Made by a program: the position numbers and the translations under genes. From NCBI GenBank assembly GCA_963739045.1, contig CAVTYY010000001.1, positions 620,001 through 684,000 of the forward strand: DNA of 64,000 nucleotides. Direction: 5' to 3'. This document shows positions 7,643 to 15,947 of this stretch, one piece after another (within the stretch, counting starts at the first letter, position 1; every line of letters begins with the position of its first letter). This DNA is from Halobacillus_B sp963739045 (GTDB taxonomy: Bacteria > Bacillota > Bacilli > Bacillales > Halobacillaceae). A model generated the notes under the pieces. It had not been told where the DNA came from. It saw only the letters and a program-made list of their open reading frames with translations, and searched no databases.

Positions 7643-8842
7643 CTATTGAATCTGCCGCTGGCGTTTAAAGCGGAGCACTTCTTCCACCGCTTTCTTATAC
7701 CCGCCGGCGTTTTTCAAGGATTCCCCGACTTTCCGGCTGTTTTCCGCAAAGGAAGAATGGGATAAGATACGGTCGGCTGCCTCATTTAGTTTGGCAGCAT
7801 CTACCTCATCCTGTTCCACGTGAATCCCTGCCTCTAGCTCTTCAATTCGTTCGGCGATGATCGGCTGATCGCCGCCGGCTGGGATAACGATCATCGGAAC
7901 GCCAAAATATAACCCTTCACTGGAGCTGTTCATGCCGCCGTGTGTAATAAAAACGTCCGCATGCTGCAGCACGTCTAATTGCGGCACATAGTTATATACG
8001 TCCACATTATCTGGGATATCTCCAAATTGACGGATGTCTGTTTTCTTGCCAACGGACATTAGAACCGTAGCGCTGCTATCCTTAAATGCTTCAAAGCATT
8101 TCTGGTAAAACTCCGGCTGATCATTAAAGACGGTCCCCATTGAAATATAAATCAGCGGCTTGTCGGGAAGGTCTTCAAACGAAAAGCTCTCCACATCCTT
8201 GCGCTCCTTCAAGGAGGGTCCGACAAAGGTAAAGGATTCATCGAATTCCTCTGCAAAAGGCTGATAAAGCTCAGACGTATAAACAAGGGTGAGCTCTCCC
8301 GGCTGATTCATGACGTCAGGAAAACTGTGCACAGAAAATTGATAACGCTCCTGCCATTTCTTTAGAATCTGCGTGAGTTCATTGTCCTCAGGGATCTCCA
8401 TTTTCATATTTTCACGATTTTTCATGAATTCTTCCATCACCTTTTTATTTAAAGCGAAGGTGGTGCAGGAGGATATTGCCGGGATCTGCAGCTGCTCGGC
8501 GATTATTTTCCCTGCAGCAAAGTTATTATCATAGATCACATAGTCATAGTCTTCGGCTTTGACAACAGGCAGCACTTCGTCTATGACTTCATCCATCCCT
8601 TTGACGAGACGTTTCACCATTTCCTGCGGGTTGAAGTCTTTGCGATCCTTCTCTGAAATCGAATCAGGCAGAAAATTTTCATATGGACGAAACTCTGCTC
8701 CTGTTTTTTCGATTTTCGTGCGATAATCTTCAATACAATAGTAGACCACTTGCTCTCCTCGCTCGATCAATTCTTCAATCAAAGCGATGGTCGGATTAAT
8801 GTGGCCTTCTCCTGGAAAATTAAAAACTAAAACGTTTGCCAT
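7643..8842 (-). CDS. MGT/YjiC-type UDP-glycosyltransferase (GT1 family)
   Basis: The 399-residue protein has the two Rossmann-like domains of GT1 macrolide-type glycosyltransferases. The N-terminal acceptor domain opens with VLVFNFPGEGHINPT; the C-terminal donor domain carries 'ITHGGMNSSSEGLYFGVPMIVIPAGGDQPIIAERIE', the nucleotide-sugar signature, of which the HGG, the Glu and the final D-Q pair are the donor-contacting residues. It probably glycosylates small hydrophobic molecules such as macrolides or flavonoids, as Bacillus YjiC and YojK do. The ATG at 8842 was preferred over 8851 because AAAGGAG is then 11 nt away rather than 2. It is monocistronic. Confidence 0.88.
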   Translation of the reverse strand: MANVLVFNFPGEGHINPTIALIEELIERGEQVVYYCIEDYRTKIEKTGAEFRPYENFLPDSISEKDRKDFNPQEMVKRLVKGMDEVIDEVLPVVKAEDYDYVIYDNNFAAGKIIAEQLQIPAISSCTTFALNKKVMEEFMKNRENMKMEIPEDNELTQILKKWQERYQFSVHSFPDVMNQPGELTLVYTSELYQPFAEEFDESFTFVGPSLKERKDVESFSFEDLPDKPLIYISMGTVFNDQPEFYQKCFEAFKDSSATVLMSVGKKTDIRQFGDIPDNVDVYNYVPQLDVLQHADVFITHGGMNSSSEGLYFGVPMIVIPAGGDQPIIAERIEELEAGIHVEQDEVDAAKLNEAADRILSHSSFAENSRKVGESLKNAGGYKKAVEEVLRFKRQRQIQ

Positions 8843-9347
8843 CTTCGTCATCTCTCCTTTACTACTTACTCATCGTTTTTGATAACATTCATGTGGCTCG
8901 AAAATTGATTTTATAAACCCTTTCAGATTGCTGAATAGTGGTTTTGTTGTTCTAATAGAATAAAAAGGTTCCATCAAAAGATCCGCAGCATCGACTGCAG
9001 AGGATTTTGATTAGTGAAGCGTATCATTCTTATGAAAAAGCAGTAAAGAAAAGTGGGGGGAGGAAGAGAAAGTTGATTCCTTTGTCATGCTTATGAAGCG
9101 GGGAACTAGCATAATCGTCATAAAAGTGAAGAGCTGTTAACTGGAATTTCTTCATCTGTTTAGCAAGCTCTCTCATTGGTAAAAGTGAAAATGGAAGTTT
9201 CGTTCTCCCAGATAGGGTGAAAAGATTGCGGGAAACCAATTGTTTTCCGCCCTGTCCTGTCTGTTTCCAATATTGTAGAAGAGTGGATATTCTAGCCCGA
9301 ACTCTTTTTTGTAACCGTGCACTAAAGATTAACAAAAGGAAGGATGA
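8843..9347. other. Intergenic region with no supported gene
   Basis: About 500 bp separates the divergent glycosyltransferase and GNAT genes. It should hold both promoters, but I see no convincing pair of hexamers. A weak imperfect hairpin (ATCCGCAGC...CTGCAGAGGAT) lies near 8981-9005. A 101-codon minus-strand frame at 9030-9335 has no RBS and an unconvincing composition. Confidence 0.5.
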
Positions 9348-9806
9348 ATGATAATGAATAAAATTATAGAAGCAGCTGTGGGAGATGCCTCAGAAATACT
9401 GGCGATCCAAAAAGCTGCCTACCTGAGCGAAGCTGAGCTCTACAATGACTATACGATCCAGCCGCTTCACCAACAGGTCCATGAGGTGGAGAAAGAATTC
9501 GATGATCGCTTAATATTAAAATATGTAGAAAACGGAAAAATCTTAGGATCTATTAGAGCTTTCGTAGAGGGAGATACCTGTCATATTGAGAAGTTAATGG
9601 TGGACCCTCAAGCCCAAAATAAAGGAATTGGACGAGCATTAATGGAAGAGATTGAAAATAGGTATTCCGACTATCGATTCGAACTGTTTACCGGCAGCAA
9701 GAGCACGAAAAATATTTCCTTTTACGAAAAGCTCGGCTTTACAGGCTATAAAACGGAAAAGCTTCCGAGAGAAGAAACCGTGTTTTTATTTATGAAGAAA
9801 GAATGA
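9348..9806 (+). CDS. GNAT-family N-acetyltransferase
   Basis: The 152-residue protein has the complete GNAT fold. The acetyl-CoA pyrophosphate loop is PQAQNKGIGRALM (Q-x-x-G-x-G type, about residues 86-97), preceded by the beta-4 strand HIEKLMVDP and followed by FYEKLGFTGYK, the beta-5/alpha-4 part. It transfers acetyl groups from acetyl-CoA to an amine; the substrate is unknown. AAAGGAAGG precedes two in-frame ATG codons (9348 and 9354), and either could start it. A strong terminator follows, so the gene is monocistronic. Confidence 0.85.
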   Translation: MIMNKIIEAAVGDASEILAIQKAAYLSEAELYNDYTIQPLHQQVHEVEKEFDDRLILKYVENGKILGSIRAFVEGDTCHIEKLMVDPQAQNKGIGRALMEEIENRYSDYRFELFTGSKSTKNISFYEKLGFTGYKTEKLPREETVFLFMKKE

Positions 9807-9812
9807 TAAAAC

Positions 9813-9851
9813 AAAGACGCTCCCCCCAGGTTCTGCTGGAGGAGCGTCTTT
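9813..9851 (+). terminator. Intrinsic terminator of the GNAT gene
   Basis: An 11-bp perfect stem (AAAGACGCTCC / GGAGCGTCTTT) is followed by T residues, 7 nt after the stop codon. A copy of the AAAGACGCT stem motif also appears in the terminator at 52989. Confidence 0.9.
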
Positions 9852-9885
9852 TTCTATCTATGGGAGGTCTCCCGGTCTTTTTTAT

Positions 9886-10491
9886 TTAAGCATATTTGGT
9901 AATATTGCCGGTCTCTGGGTTAACTAAATACCAGCCAGCTATTTCTGAATGGTGATGGCCTGGGTCGTATACATGAATTAAATATTGAGCTTCGGCGATC
10001 GTATCATATTCTATACGAACCTCAGGATCCCGGGTTAATCCTAAATGCTTCCGAACCCGTTGTTCAGCGTCCCTCTTGCTGATCGACCTTTCTCTTAAGC
10101 TAGCACCGCTTATTTTTATTTTTGTTCCTGTGTGCAGCTGCTTAGGCTCGACACCGGGGTTTAATTCATAAAGATCTTCAATCGAAACATTCGCATATTG
10201 CCTGGCAATTCCATAGAACGTATCGCCTGGCTTAATCGTATGGTAGCTTTCATTGGGGCGGTTTTCGGTGATTTTTACTTCAGCACCCACCTCTAAGTGA
10301 TGCGGGTTCACGTCAGGATTCAGCGAGGTTAATTGATGGACAGATAGATCTCCGTAAAGCTGTGAAATACTCCAAAGCGTATCATCCGGTTTGACGGTGA
10401 CGGTTTGATTTCCCTTAGCGGAAACCTGACCGGACCCCAAAGCGATTCCTATTGCCGCTGCTGCTGCTGCATACTTGGCCGCTTGTTTCAT
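9886..10491 (-). CDS. Secreted protein with two LysM domains and a PepSY-like C-terminus
   Basis: The 201-residue protein starts with an Ala-rich signal peptide (about 1-25, ending near VSAKG). Two LysM peptidoglycan-binding repeats follow: about 30-73 (PDDTLWSISQLYG) and 82-126 (PGDTFYGIARQYA). The last 60 residues (about 140-201), with DAEQRVRKHLGL, EYDTIAEAQYLIHVYD and 'GWYLVNPETGNI', look like a PepSY-type domain. No hydrolase domain is present, so it may be a wall-bound inhibitor or adaptor rather than a hydrolase. The RBS is GGAGGGG. It is divergent from the macro-domain gene and has its own promoter region. Confidence 0.8.
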   Translation of the reverse strand: MKQAAKYAAAAAAIGIALGSGQVSAKGNQTVTVKPDDTLWSISQLYGDLSVHQLTSLNPDVNPHHLEVGAEVKITENRPNESYHTIKPGDTFYGIARQYANVSIEDLYELNPGVEPKQLHTGTKIKISGASLRERSISKRDAEQRVRKHLGLTRDPEVRIEYDTIAEAQYLIHVYDPGHHHSEIAGWYLVNPETGNITKYA

Positions 10492-10636
10492 TTTAGCCCC
10501 TCCATTTAAGATGGCTTACCTTTTTTATATACCGTTTTCCAGGTTTTTCTAAACTAATAGGTGAGGGGAAAACTGGGAATCTATGGATTTTTGCGTTACG
10601 ATAAAAGGTAGAAAATCTTACGGAGGAGCGTCCGAT

Positions 10637-11146
10637 ATGAACAAGAACTTGGAAGTCATTCAAGCCGATATTACGAAGCTGGAAGTCGATGCGGTCGTGA
10701 ATGCGGCCAATCGTCAATTGAAAGGCGGTGGGGGCGTAGACGGAGCGATCCATCGTGCCGGTGGTCCTGAGATTATGGAGGAATGCCGGAAAATAGGCAG
10801 CTGTGAAACCGGTCAGGCTGTGATCACAACTGCCGGCGACCTTCCTGCAGAGCGAGTGATTCATACCGTGGGTCCCGTGTGGAACGGCGGGAATAAAAAT
10901 GAAGCCGACCTGCTTGCCGATTGTTATCTTCATTCCTTAGAACTTGCCACAGAGCATGGGTTACGAACCATCGCTTTTCCAAACATCAGCACAGGCGTTT
11001 ATGGATTTCCAAAAGAGAAAGCCGCCGATATTGCTATTAAAGTAGTAAATGAATATCTGCAGCAGAATAAAAACATGGAGAAGGTTTACTTTGTCTGCTT
11101 TGATGAAGAAAATAAGCAGCTTTACGAAAAGCGTTTACCATACTAA
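10637..11146 (+). CDS. Macro-domain O-acetyl-ADP-ribose deacetylase
   Basis: The 169-residue product is a stand-alone macro domain of the YmdB/MacroD type. The ADP-ribose pocket is visible in VNAANRQLKGGGGVDGAIH (residues about 20-40), with the catalytic-loop Asn and Asp, and in NISTGVYGFP near residue 118. It should remove the acetyl or ADP-ribose ester from O-acetyl-ADP-ribose or ADP-ribosylated targets. The ATG at 10637 follows CGGAGGAG by 9 nt; an upstream in-frame ATG (10583) has no RBS. It is followed by a small damaged membrane gene in the same direction. Confidence 0.92.
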   Translation: MNKNLEVIQADITKLEVDAVVNAANRQLKGGGGVDGAIHRAGGPEIMEECRKIGSCETGQAVITTAGDLPAERVIHTVGPVWNGGNKNEADLLADCYLHSLELATEHGLRTIAFPNISTGVYGFPKEKAADIAIKVVNEYLQQNKNMEKVYFVCFDEENKQLYEKRLPY

Positions 11147-11172
11147 TGTCTTTTTAATCTGGAGGGAGGAAA

Positions 11173-11437
11173 ATTAAGAATAGAAGATTTTATTCATATT
11201 TAGCAAGCGGGTCCATTAGGCTTGATTCTCATCGGGCTTGCAGTGTTAAGATATCTGCTTATTGCCGAGGATTGGAAAGGATATGCGCTGACGGCCATAG
11301 GTTTTATTATGGTAAGCAGTTACATCTACTTCTTAGAAGCACAAGCTGGTTTATCTAAACGATTTATTACGATGAAGTCATTTGCAGCAGGGGCCTTATT
11401 CGTCGTCATTTCAGCGGTGTTCTTTATGAACCATTAA
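11173..11437 (+). pseudogene. Small membrane protein gene, probably interrupted near its start
   Basis: GGAGGGAGG at 11161-11169 is followed, at proper distance, by a TTA where a start would be expected, then RIEDFIHI, an in-frame TAG at 11201-11203, and an open frame reading QAGPLGLILIG into a 71-plus-residue protein with two or three membrane helices. A TTG start changed to TTA and a TGG (Trp) changed to TAG would explain this; both are single G-to-A changes. The alternative is a short intact protein starting at the TTG at 11222, which has only a poor RBS. The family is not recognised. It overlaps the convergent S58 peptidase stop by four bases. Confidence 0.4.
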
Positions 11438-12498
11438 TGAAAGGAAAGCTCAAATTTTTCTAGCAAATCCTTTAGCGCAGGTCGTTCATGCCCGTTTCTT
11501 CCTTTTACATGGGTAGCGGTTATTAAAGAATTCAGCACAGCTTCTTCAACTGCCTCGCCGATCGCCCGGAAGGCAAGATCCATGTCTTCCTCATGAATCA
11601 TTTTCAGATTTAGACATTCAGCAGGTTTTTCGTGCGGGATTTTGGTGGCTGTGGAAAACCCGAGAACGATTTCCCCGCTTCCCGTCGTCATGATCGAACC
11701 TGTCCGCGAAAGCCCTGTGCTGGCCCGTTTAAGAATACGGTTTAGCTGACGCTCTGACACCGGCAGGTCGGTCGCGGCAATGATCATGATCGATCCTTTA
11801 TCTTTCTCTTCTCTGATTTCCAGGAGGGCGGATTTCAGTTCCCGTCCGAGCGGCTGGCCGTTGACCGTTAAGTCGCTTAGGATCCCGAAGTTTGAGACAA
11901 CGAGCACTCCCATCGTGTATTCGCCGTGCTCCAGCGTCAATTTACGGGAAGAGGTGCCAATTCCTCCTTTCAGCGAATAGCACAGCATCCCTGTGCCAGC
12001 GCCGACAGTTCCCTCCTTAAATTCAGAACCAGCTGAATCCAGGGCATGAAAAATGTCTTGTTCCTGGACGAATTGCGCCCGCACATCGTTGAGAAACATA
12101 TCGTTGCATTCGCCGACCACGGGGTTCACCGTCCCTGTTGTGCGGCCGATTTCTGGATTTTGGAGCATCGTGTGTTTCATAAGGGCCTGGGCAGCGGTCC
12201 CGGCATTTAAGGTATTCGTTAATACAATCGGCGTTTCCAAGGTGCCCAGCTCATTGATCTGGATCGTTCCCATCGTTTTACCGAATCCATTAATCACATG
12301 GCTGGAAGCGATCAATTTTTCTTTAAAAATATTACCTTGATGAGGAATTACTGCGGTGACTCCCGTTTGCTGATCGCCGTCACTCAGGGTTGTATGGCCG
12401 ACGGTTAAGTCCGACACGTCAGAAATCGCATTCCATTCCCCGGGTTCAAGCTTCCCGATCTTAACACCGTAGTCCCGGATCCGTTTTTGTCCTAACAT
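11434..12498 (-). CDS. S58 (DmpA/P1) family aminopeptidase
   Basis: The 354-residue protein matches the DmpA/BapA family of N-terminal nucleophile hydrolases, which cleave themselves and then remove N-terminal amino acids or beta-amino acids. The self-cleavage Gly-Ser is visible in DKGSIMIIAATDLP (about G235-S236); other family blocks are GHTTL near the start, VGECND, and VGAGTGMLCYSLKGGIGTSSR. Length and block order are normal. The ATG at 12498 has GGGGAAGG 8 nt upstream; the GTG nine bases further up is less likely. It is monocistronic; its physiological substrate is unknown. Confidence 0.88.
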   Translation of the reverse strand: MLGQKRIRDYGVKIGKLEPGEWNAISDVSDLTVGHTTLSDGDQQTGVTAVIPHQGNIFKEKLIASSHVINGFGKTMGTIQINELGTLETPIVLTNTLNAGTAAQALMKHTMLQNPEIGRTTGTVNPVVGECNDMFLNDVRAQFVQEQDIFHALDSAGSEFKEGTVGAGTGMLCYSLKGGIGTSSRKLTLEHGEYTMGVLVVSNFGILSDLTVNGQPLGRELKSALLEIREEKDKGSIMIIAATDLPVSERQLNRILKRASTGLSRTGSIMTTGSGEIVLGFSTATKIPHEKPAECLNLKMIHEEDMDLAFRAIGEAVEEAVLNSLITATHVKGRNGHERPALKDLLEKFELSFH

Positions 12499-12636
12499 CA
12501 CGATCACCTTCCCCGTTTGGAAATAAGTATGCTCTTAGTCTATCACGGTCAGGCGAATCCCTGAAAAATTGAAACGATTATTTTAGTCGTTCGTAATAGG
12601 AGTAGAAGTACTTTTTACATAGAGGATGTGAGAAAA

Positions 12637-13080
12637 ATGAAGGAAGAGACGTTATTCAAAATAAGAAAAGTCCTCATTCGAGTCGGTGTGGGCTTATTCT
12701 CGCTATTGTTGGCTTATCTCGTTGTTTATAAGTTCTCTTATCTTCCTGAGGGGTATAAAGTCATCTCAAAAGGAAACTCAGAGGCGGTCCTGTCCACGTA
12801 TTCTGTATGGGGTACGGAAGATCAATCGATCCACTATGTTCCTGAGGTAAAAGATAGCGAGTGGGAAGTACACTATTTAACTGAACTTGTTCACCAGTTA
12901 AAGGCGGTTTATCTCATCTTTTTTACTACGTTGTTTCTGTGCATCTTCTCGCTAATTTATGAAATACAAAGAGCTAAGCCTTTGATTAATGTTATTTGGG
13001 CAAAGGGTACAAGTATTAGTGTACTCGTTGCTGTTATACCTATTGCCCGGCTGCTTGCGAAGATTCAGGATCTGCTTTGA
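12637..13080 (+). CDS. Uncharacterised membrane protein
   Basis: The 147-residue product has a basic N-terminus, a first membrane helix (about 14-34), a soluble, probably extracytoplasmic loop of about 55 residues (EGYKVISKGNSEAV...EWEVHYLT), and two more helices (about 86-107 and 118-138). I do not recognise the family. GAGGA is 10 nt before the ATG at 12637; a GTG at 12628 overlaps the RBS and is unlikely. It is flanked by convergent and divergent genes, so it is probably transcribed alone. Confidence 0.6.
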   Translation: MKEETLFKIRKVLIRVGVGLFSLLLAYLVVYKFSYLPEGYKVISKGNSEAVLSTYSVWGTEDQSIHYVPEVKDSEWEVHYLTELVHQLKAVYLIFFTTLFLCIFSLIYEIQRAKPLINVIWAKGTSISVLVAVIPIARLLAKIQDLL

Positions 13081-13191
13081 GTTGTGTTGGAATTGGGGGA
13101 GATGGCATGAACAGCGTATGCCTTCAATTATTTCATTAACTTTTGGAGATTACCCTTGAATAGAGGGGCAGCAGCATTCCATCAGCAGTAA

Positions 13192-13226
13192 AAACAAGAG
13201 GCAGCTAATGAAGCTCCCTCTTGTTT
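13192..13226 (-). terminator. Intrinsic terminator of the CMD gene
   Basis: The stem AAACAAGAGG-AGCT / AGCT-CCTCTTGTTT closes over AATGA; on the minus strand it runs into a T stretch. It lies 14 nt past the carboxymuconolactone-decarboxylase-like stop. Confidence 0.85.
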
Positions 13227-13239
13227 CGTTCATTCAATT

Positions 13240-13662
13240 TCAGCCGGTTGCTTGCGCTGTTTTTTCCACCGTTACTCCTCTAACAGCAAACACTTTCTTC
13301 GCTACTTGCAACGCATTTAATACACTCGGAAATCCTGTATAAGGAATTAAGTGAGTGATACTCTCGACAATTTCGCTCGGAGTTAAGCCTGCCGTCAGAC
13401 CGGTGTTAATGTGCAGTTCTAGTTGAGGTTCTCTGCCTTGCGTGACTAGAGAGGAAATGGTCACAAGCGCACGCTGCTTGTTACTGAGACCTTCTCTTGA
13501 ATAAATATCGCCATAGGCAAATTCAATGATATATTTGCCGATATCGGGAGCAATATCCTCGAGATCTTCGGCAATTTTATGGTGGGTGGATGTTTCTTCA
13601 TTTGCGTTTAACGTGTATTCTGTTAATTTATCTAAACCCTGCTGATAGCGTTCGTTATTCAT
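13240..13662 (-). CDS. Carboxymuconolactone decarboxylase (CMD)-family protein
   Basis: The 140-residue product is a compact all-helical CMD-family protein. The family core is visible in RALVTISSLVTQGREPQLELHINTGLTAGLTPSEIVESI, where the E-x-x-x-H and the following G-x-T-x-x-E-I stretch line the active site of gamma-carboxymuconolactone decarboxylases. The AhpD-type CxxC is absent, so a peroxidase role is unlikely and a decarboxylase or lactone-acting role more plausible. GGAGG precedes the start. It lies 113 nt after lysR on the same strand but has a promoter of its own. Confidence 0.82.
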   Translation of the reverse strand: MNNERYQQGLDKLTEYTLNANEETSTHHKIAEDLEDIAPDIGKYIIEFAYGDIYSREGLSNKQRALVTISSLVTQGREPQLELHINTGLTAGLTPSEIVESITHLIPYTGFPSVLNALQVAKKVFAVRGVTVEKTAQATG

Positions 13663-13732
13663 TGGTGATTCCTCCTGAAAAATAATAGCTCGTTAACAGG
13701 GATTACTATACCGCTCATATATCTATGCGTAA

Positions 13733-13761
13733 AATATATATTCATTATAAGAGGTATTCAA
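13733..13761 (-). promoter_or_regulatory. Sigma-A promoter of the CMD gene
   Basis: On the minus strand TTGAAT (13756-13761) and TATATT (13733-13738) are 17 bp apart, a standard vegetative spacing, about 70 nt before the CMD start. Confidence 0.6.
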
Positions 13762-13775
13762 TAAAAGCATAGGAT

Positions 13776-14663
13776 TTACTGATCCTTATGCAGATCGGTA
13801 ATCTTCTTAATCAGTTCCCGGGTCGCATGGGACACATAGCGGCCTTTTTTTAGCAGCAGCCCTAACTTCCAGGGGATGGAAGGACGGATAATCGGGATGG
13901 CTTTAACAGATCCAGGGTCCACTTTTCTTACGATGGATTGCGGGAAAACTGACAGTCCCAGGTTTTCGCCAATCATTCCGCTGATAAAATCCCACTGTGA
14001 GCTTTCATACGCCACATTCGGACGAAATCCAGCCTTCATACATTCCTGAATAATTCGGTCATGAAGAGCGAAGTCCTCGCTGAATAGAATGAAAGCTTCG
14101 TCCGCTAACTCTCTCATTTCTACTTGTTCCCTTTGAGCAAGTGGATGAGAATCATGAACAAACAGCATCATCTCTTCCTCGACAAACGGAACCACTTCGA
14201 ATTCCTCCTCGTCCGCGGGAAGCACAACAACGCCAAGATCGAGCAGCCCGTCCTTCACATCTTTCTTCACTTTGTTCGCCCCGTCTTCCACGAGCTGGAT
14301 GTTAATTTCCGGATAAGCGGTATGAAACGCTTTAATAATCTTAGGAAAAAATAAGAACCCAATCAGCGGAGGGATGCCGATTTTGATCTTTCCTTTTTTT
14401 AAATTCATTAGATCATAAAGGTGAGTCGAAAAGCTGTCCAGCGATTCGATAATCATCTGGGCTTGTTCGTAGGCGATCTCTCCGGCTGCCGTCAATTCAA
14501 TTTGTCGCGAGGACCGGTCAATCAATTCCATTTCCAGTTCATCCTCAAGATTTCTTACCATTTTGCTTAACGAAGGCTGGGAAATGTGAAGCTCTGCTGA
14601 TGCTTTCGTGAAGCTTTTCCATTTCGCGACTTCAATAAAGTACGTTAATTGGCGGATATCCAA
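13776..14663 (-). CDS. LysR-family transcriptional regulator
   Basis: The 295-residue protein has a typical LysR N-terminal winged helix-turn-helix (1-60; FTKASAELHISQPSLSKMVRNLE) and a two-lobed periplasmic-binding-like effector domain (about 90-290). It resembles the CynR/YwbI-type group. It is divergent from a 3-hydroxybutyrate dehydrogenase, with 123 bp between the two starts and a dyad in that gap, so it probably controls that gene and itself. The co-inducer may be a short-chain hydroxy acid, which is only inferred from the neighbour. Confidence 0.9.
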   Translation of the reverse strand: MDIRQLTYFIEVAKWKSFTKASAELHISQPSLSKMVRNLEDELEMELIDRSSRQIELTAAGEIAYEQAQMIIESLDSFSTHLYDLMNLKKGKIKIGIPPLIGFLFFPKIIKAFHTAYPEINIQLVEDGANKVKKDVKDGLLDLGVVVLPADEEEFEVVPFVEEEMMLFVHDSHPLAQREQVEMRELADEAFILFSEDFALHDRIIQECMKAGFRPNVAYESSQWDFISGMIGENLGLSVFPQSIVRKVDPGSVKAIPIIRPSIPWKLGLLLKKGRYVSHATRELIKKITDLHKDQ

Positions 14664-14680
14664 TTGATTCCACTCCTATC

Positions 14681-14712
14681 TATAACTTAAAAGCATAAGA
14701 TTAATAGTTATA
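14681..14712. promoter_or_regulatory. Candidate LysR binding dyad between lysR and hbd
   Basis: TATAACT at 14681-14687 is mirrored by AGTTATA at 14706-14712, and inside lies ATAAGATTAATAGTTAT with the T-N11-A pattern of LysR boxes. It sits between the divergent starts, where LysR proteins usually bind. Confidence 0.5.
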
Positions 14713-14786
14713 ATTCATTTTACTTATTAGTCTGCGGGAAGTAAACTGTCAGGAGTATTAGAATCATGCAGGCAGGAGTGAAAAGA

Positions 14787-15563
14787 ATGGTAGAGAATAA
14801 AGTGGTTATCATTACAGGTGCGGCAAGCGGAATTGGATTTGAAATTGCGAAGACCTTTGCTGAAAATGGCAGTCAAGTCGTCTTAACGGATATAAATGAA
14901 GCAGTGGTCGAACAAGCGTCCCAGGAGCTAAGGCAAAATGGATGGTCAGCTATTGGTTTAAAAGCAGACGTAACGAGAGAATCCGAAATTGAGAACATGA
15001 TGAAGCAGACTTATGAGAAGTATGGCCGCATCGATGTGCTGATCAATAATGCGGGCTTGCAGCATGTGTCCCCGATTGAAGAGTTTCCCACAGAGAAGTT
15101 CGAATTAATGCTGAAAATTATGCTTACGGCGCCGTTCATTGCTCATAAGTATGCGCTGCCTATTATGAAGGAGCAAGGATTTGGAAGAATCATTAATATG
15201 TCCTCCATCAATGGACTGGTAGGGTTTGCGGGGAAATCCGCTTATAACAGCGCTAAGCATGGATTAATCGGCTTGACGAAAGCCGCCTCTCTGGAAACGG
15301 CCGCTCATGGAATTACCGTTAATGCGATCTGTCCCGGGTACGTAGACACACCGCTCGTTCGCGGCCAGTTAGAGGATATTGCCAAGACACGAAATGTCCC
15401 TTTGGAGAAAGTACTGGAAGAAGTTATTTATCCTCTAGTGCCGCAAAAGCGGCTGCTGAAGGTGAGTGAAATCGCTGATTATGCCATGTTCTTAGCTAGT
15501 GATCTAGCTAAAAGTGTGACGGGGCAGGCTGTGGTGATTGATGGTGGGTACACGGCTCAGTAA
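14787..15563 (+). CDS. 3-hydroxybutyrate dehydrogenase (SDR family), paralogue 1
   Basis: The 258-residue product is a classical short-chain dehydrogenase: cofactor motif TGAASGIG (about 9-16), NNAG (about 88), catalytic Ser in MSSING and Tyr-Lys in YNSAKHG. The C-terminal block (PLVPQKRLL ... VTGQAVVIDGGYTAQ) is typical of D-3-hydroxybutyrate dehydrogenases, which convert 3-hydroxybutyrate to acetoacetate with NAD+. It is closely similar to the second copy at 37669, which is inside a ketone-body operon. CAGGAG is 8 nt before the ATG at 14787. It stands opposite a LysR gene, so the two paralogues appear to be controlled by different signals. Confidence 0.88.
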   Translation: MVENKVVIITGAASGIGFEIAKTFAENGSQVVLTDINEAVVEQASQELRQNGWSAIGLKADVTRESEIENMMKQTYEKYGRIDVLINNAGLQHVSPIEEFPTEKFELMLKIMLTAPFIAHKYALPIMKEQGFGRIINMSSINGLVGFAGKSAYNSAKHGLIGLTKAASLETAAHGITVNAICPGYVDTPLVRGQLEDIAKTRNVPLEKVLEEVIYPLVPQKRLLKVSEIADYAMFLASDLAKSVTGQAVVIDGGYTAQ

Positions 15564-15564
15564 G

Positions 15565-15583
15565 ACGGGCATTGATTGCCCGT
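15565..15583 (+). terminator. Short hairpin after the first 3-hydroxybutyrate dehydrogenase
   Basis: A 7-bp perfect stem (ACGGGCA / TGCCCGT) with a 5-nt loop begins 2 nt after the stop. The following T run is short (TCTCATTT), so termination may be weak. The next 270 bases up to the GlpP leader hold no gene that I can see. Confidence 0.5.
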
Positions 15584-15854
15584 TCTCATTTCGCCGCTAT
15601 ATGACTGAATTGTTGACCGCGAAAAAGTGAATAGCCTCAGTTTTCAGGTTGATTCACCTCGACAATCAAAAAGACTTATGAGACTTCTAAGAAAGTGTCT
15701 GATTTCCTTCCAAGAACCATTGGGGGAGTCGGGCGCTTTTTTCTTTATATTCATTTACAGGATTTATACAAATGATTAACGTTTTTAAAATACTAGATTA
15801 ACATTTAAAAGTTACATTAAGATTGCAAAGTAAATAGCAAGTACTCGGAGATAT

Positions 15855-15930
15855 GAGAGAATTCTTGTTCAGCACAAATTCTATAAGGAGACTTATAGTC
15901 AATTTTTGTGACCAGGATTTCTCTCTTTTT
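15855..15930 (+). promoter_or_regulatory. Leader terminator of the glpP-ugp operon (likely GlpP antitermination site)
   Basis: A long three-part hairpin is present: outer arms GAGAGAATTCTTG (15855-15867) and CAGGATTTCTCTC (15913-15925), middle arms CACAAATT and AATTTTTGTG, and a perfect inner stem CTATAAG / CTTATAG with a GAGA loop. TTTTTGTTT follows, so it is an intrinsic terminator placed 18 nt before the glpP start. In B. subtilis GlpP binds glycerol-3-phosphate and prevents termination at such leader repeats. An operon whose first gene is glpP, preceded by this structure, suggests autoregulation. Confidence 0.75.
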
Positions 15931-15947
15931 GTTTGGAGTGATTACAA

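Noticed and set aside
9030..9335. 101-codon minus-strand frame in the region before the GNAT gene
   Set aside because: No ribosome site, hydrophobic and basic patches without a recognisable domain, and it would run through the likely promoter of the GNAT gene.
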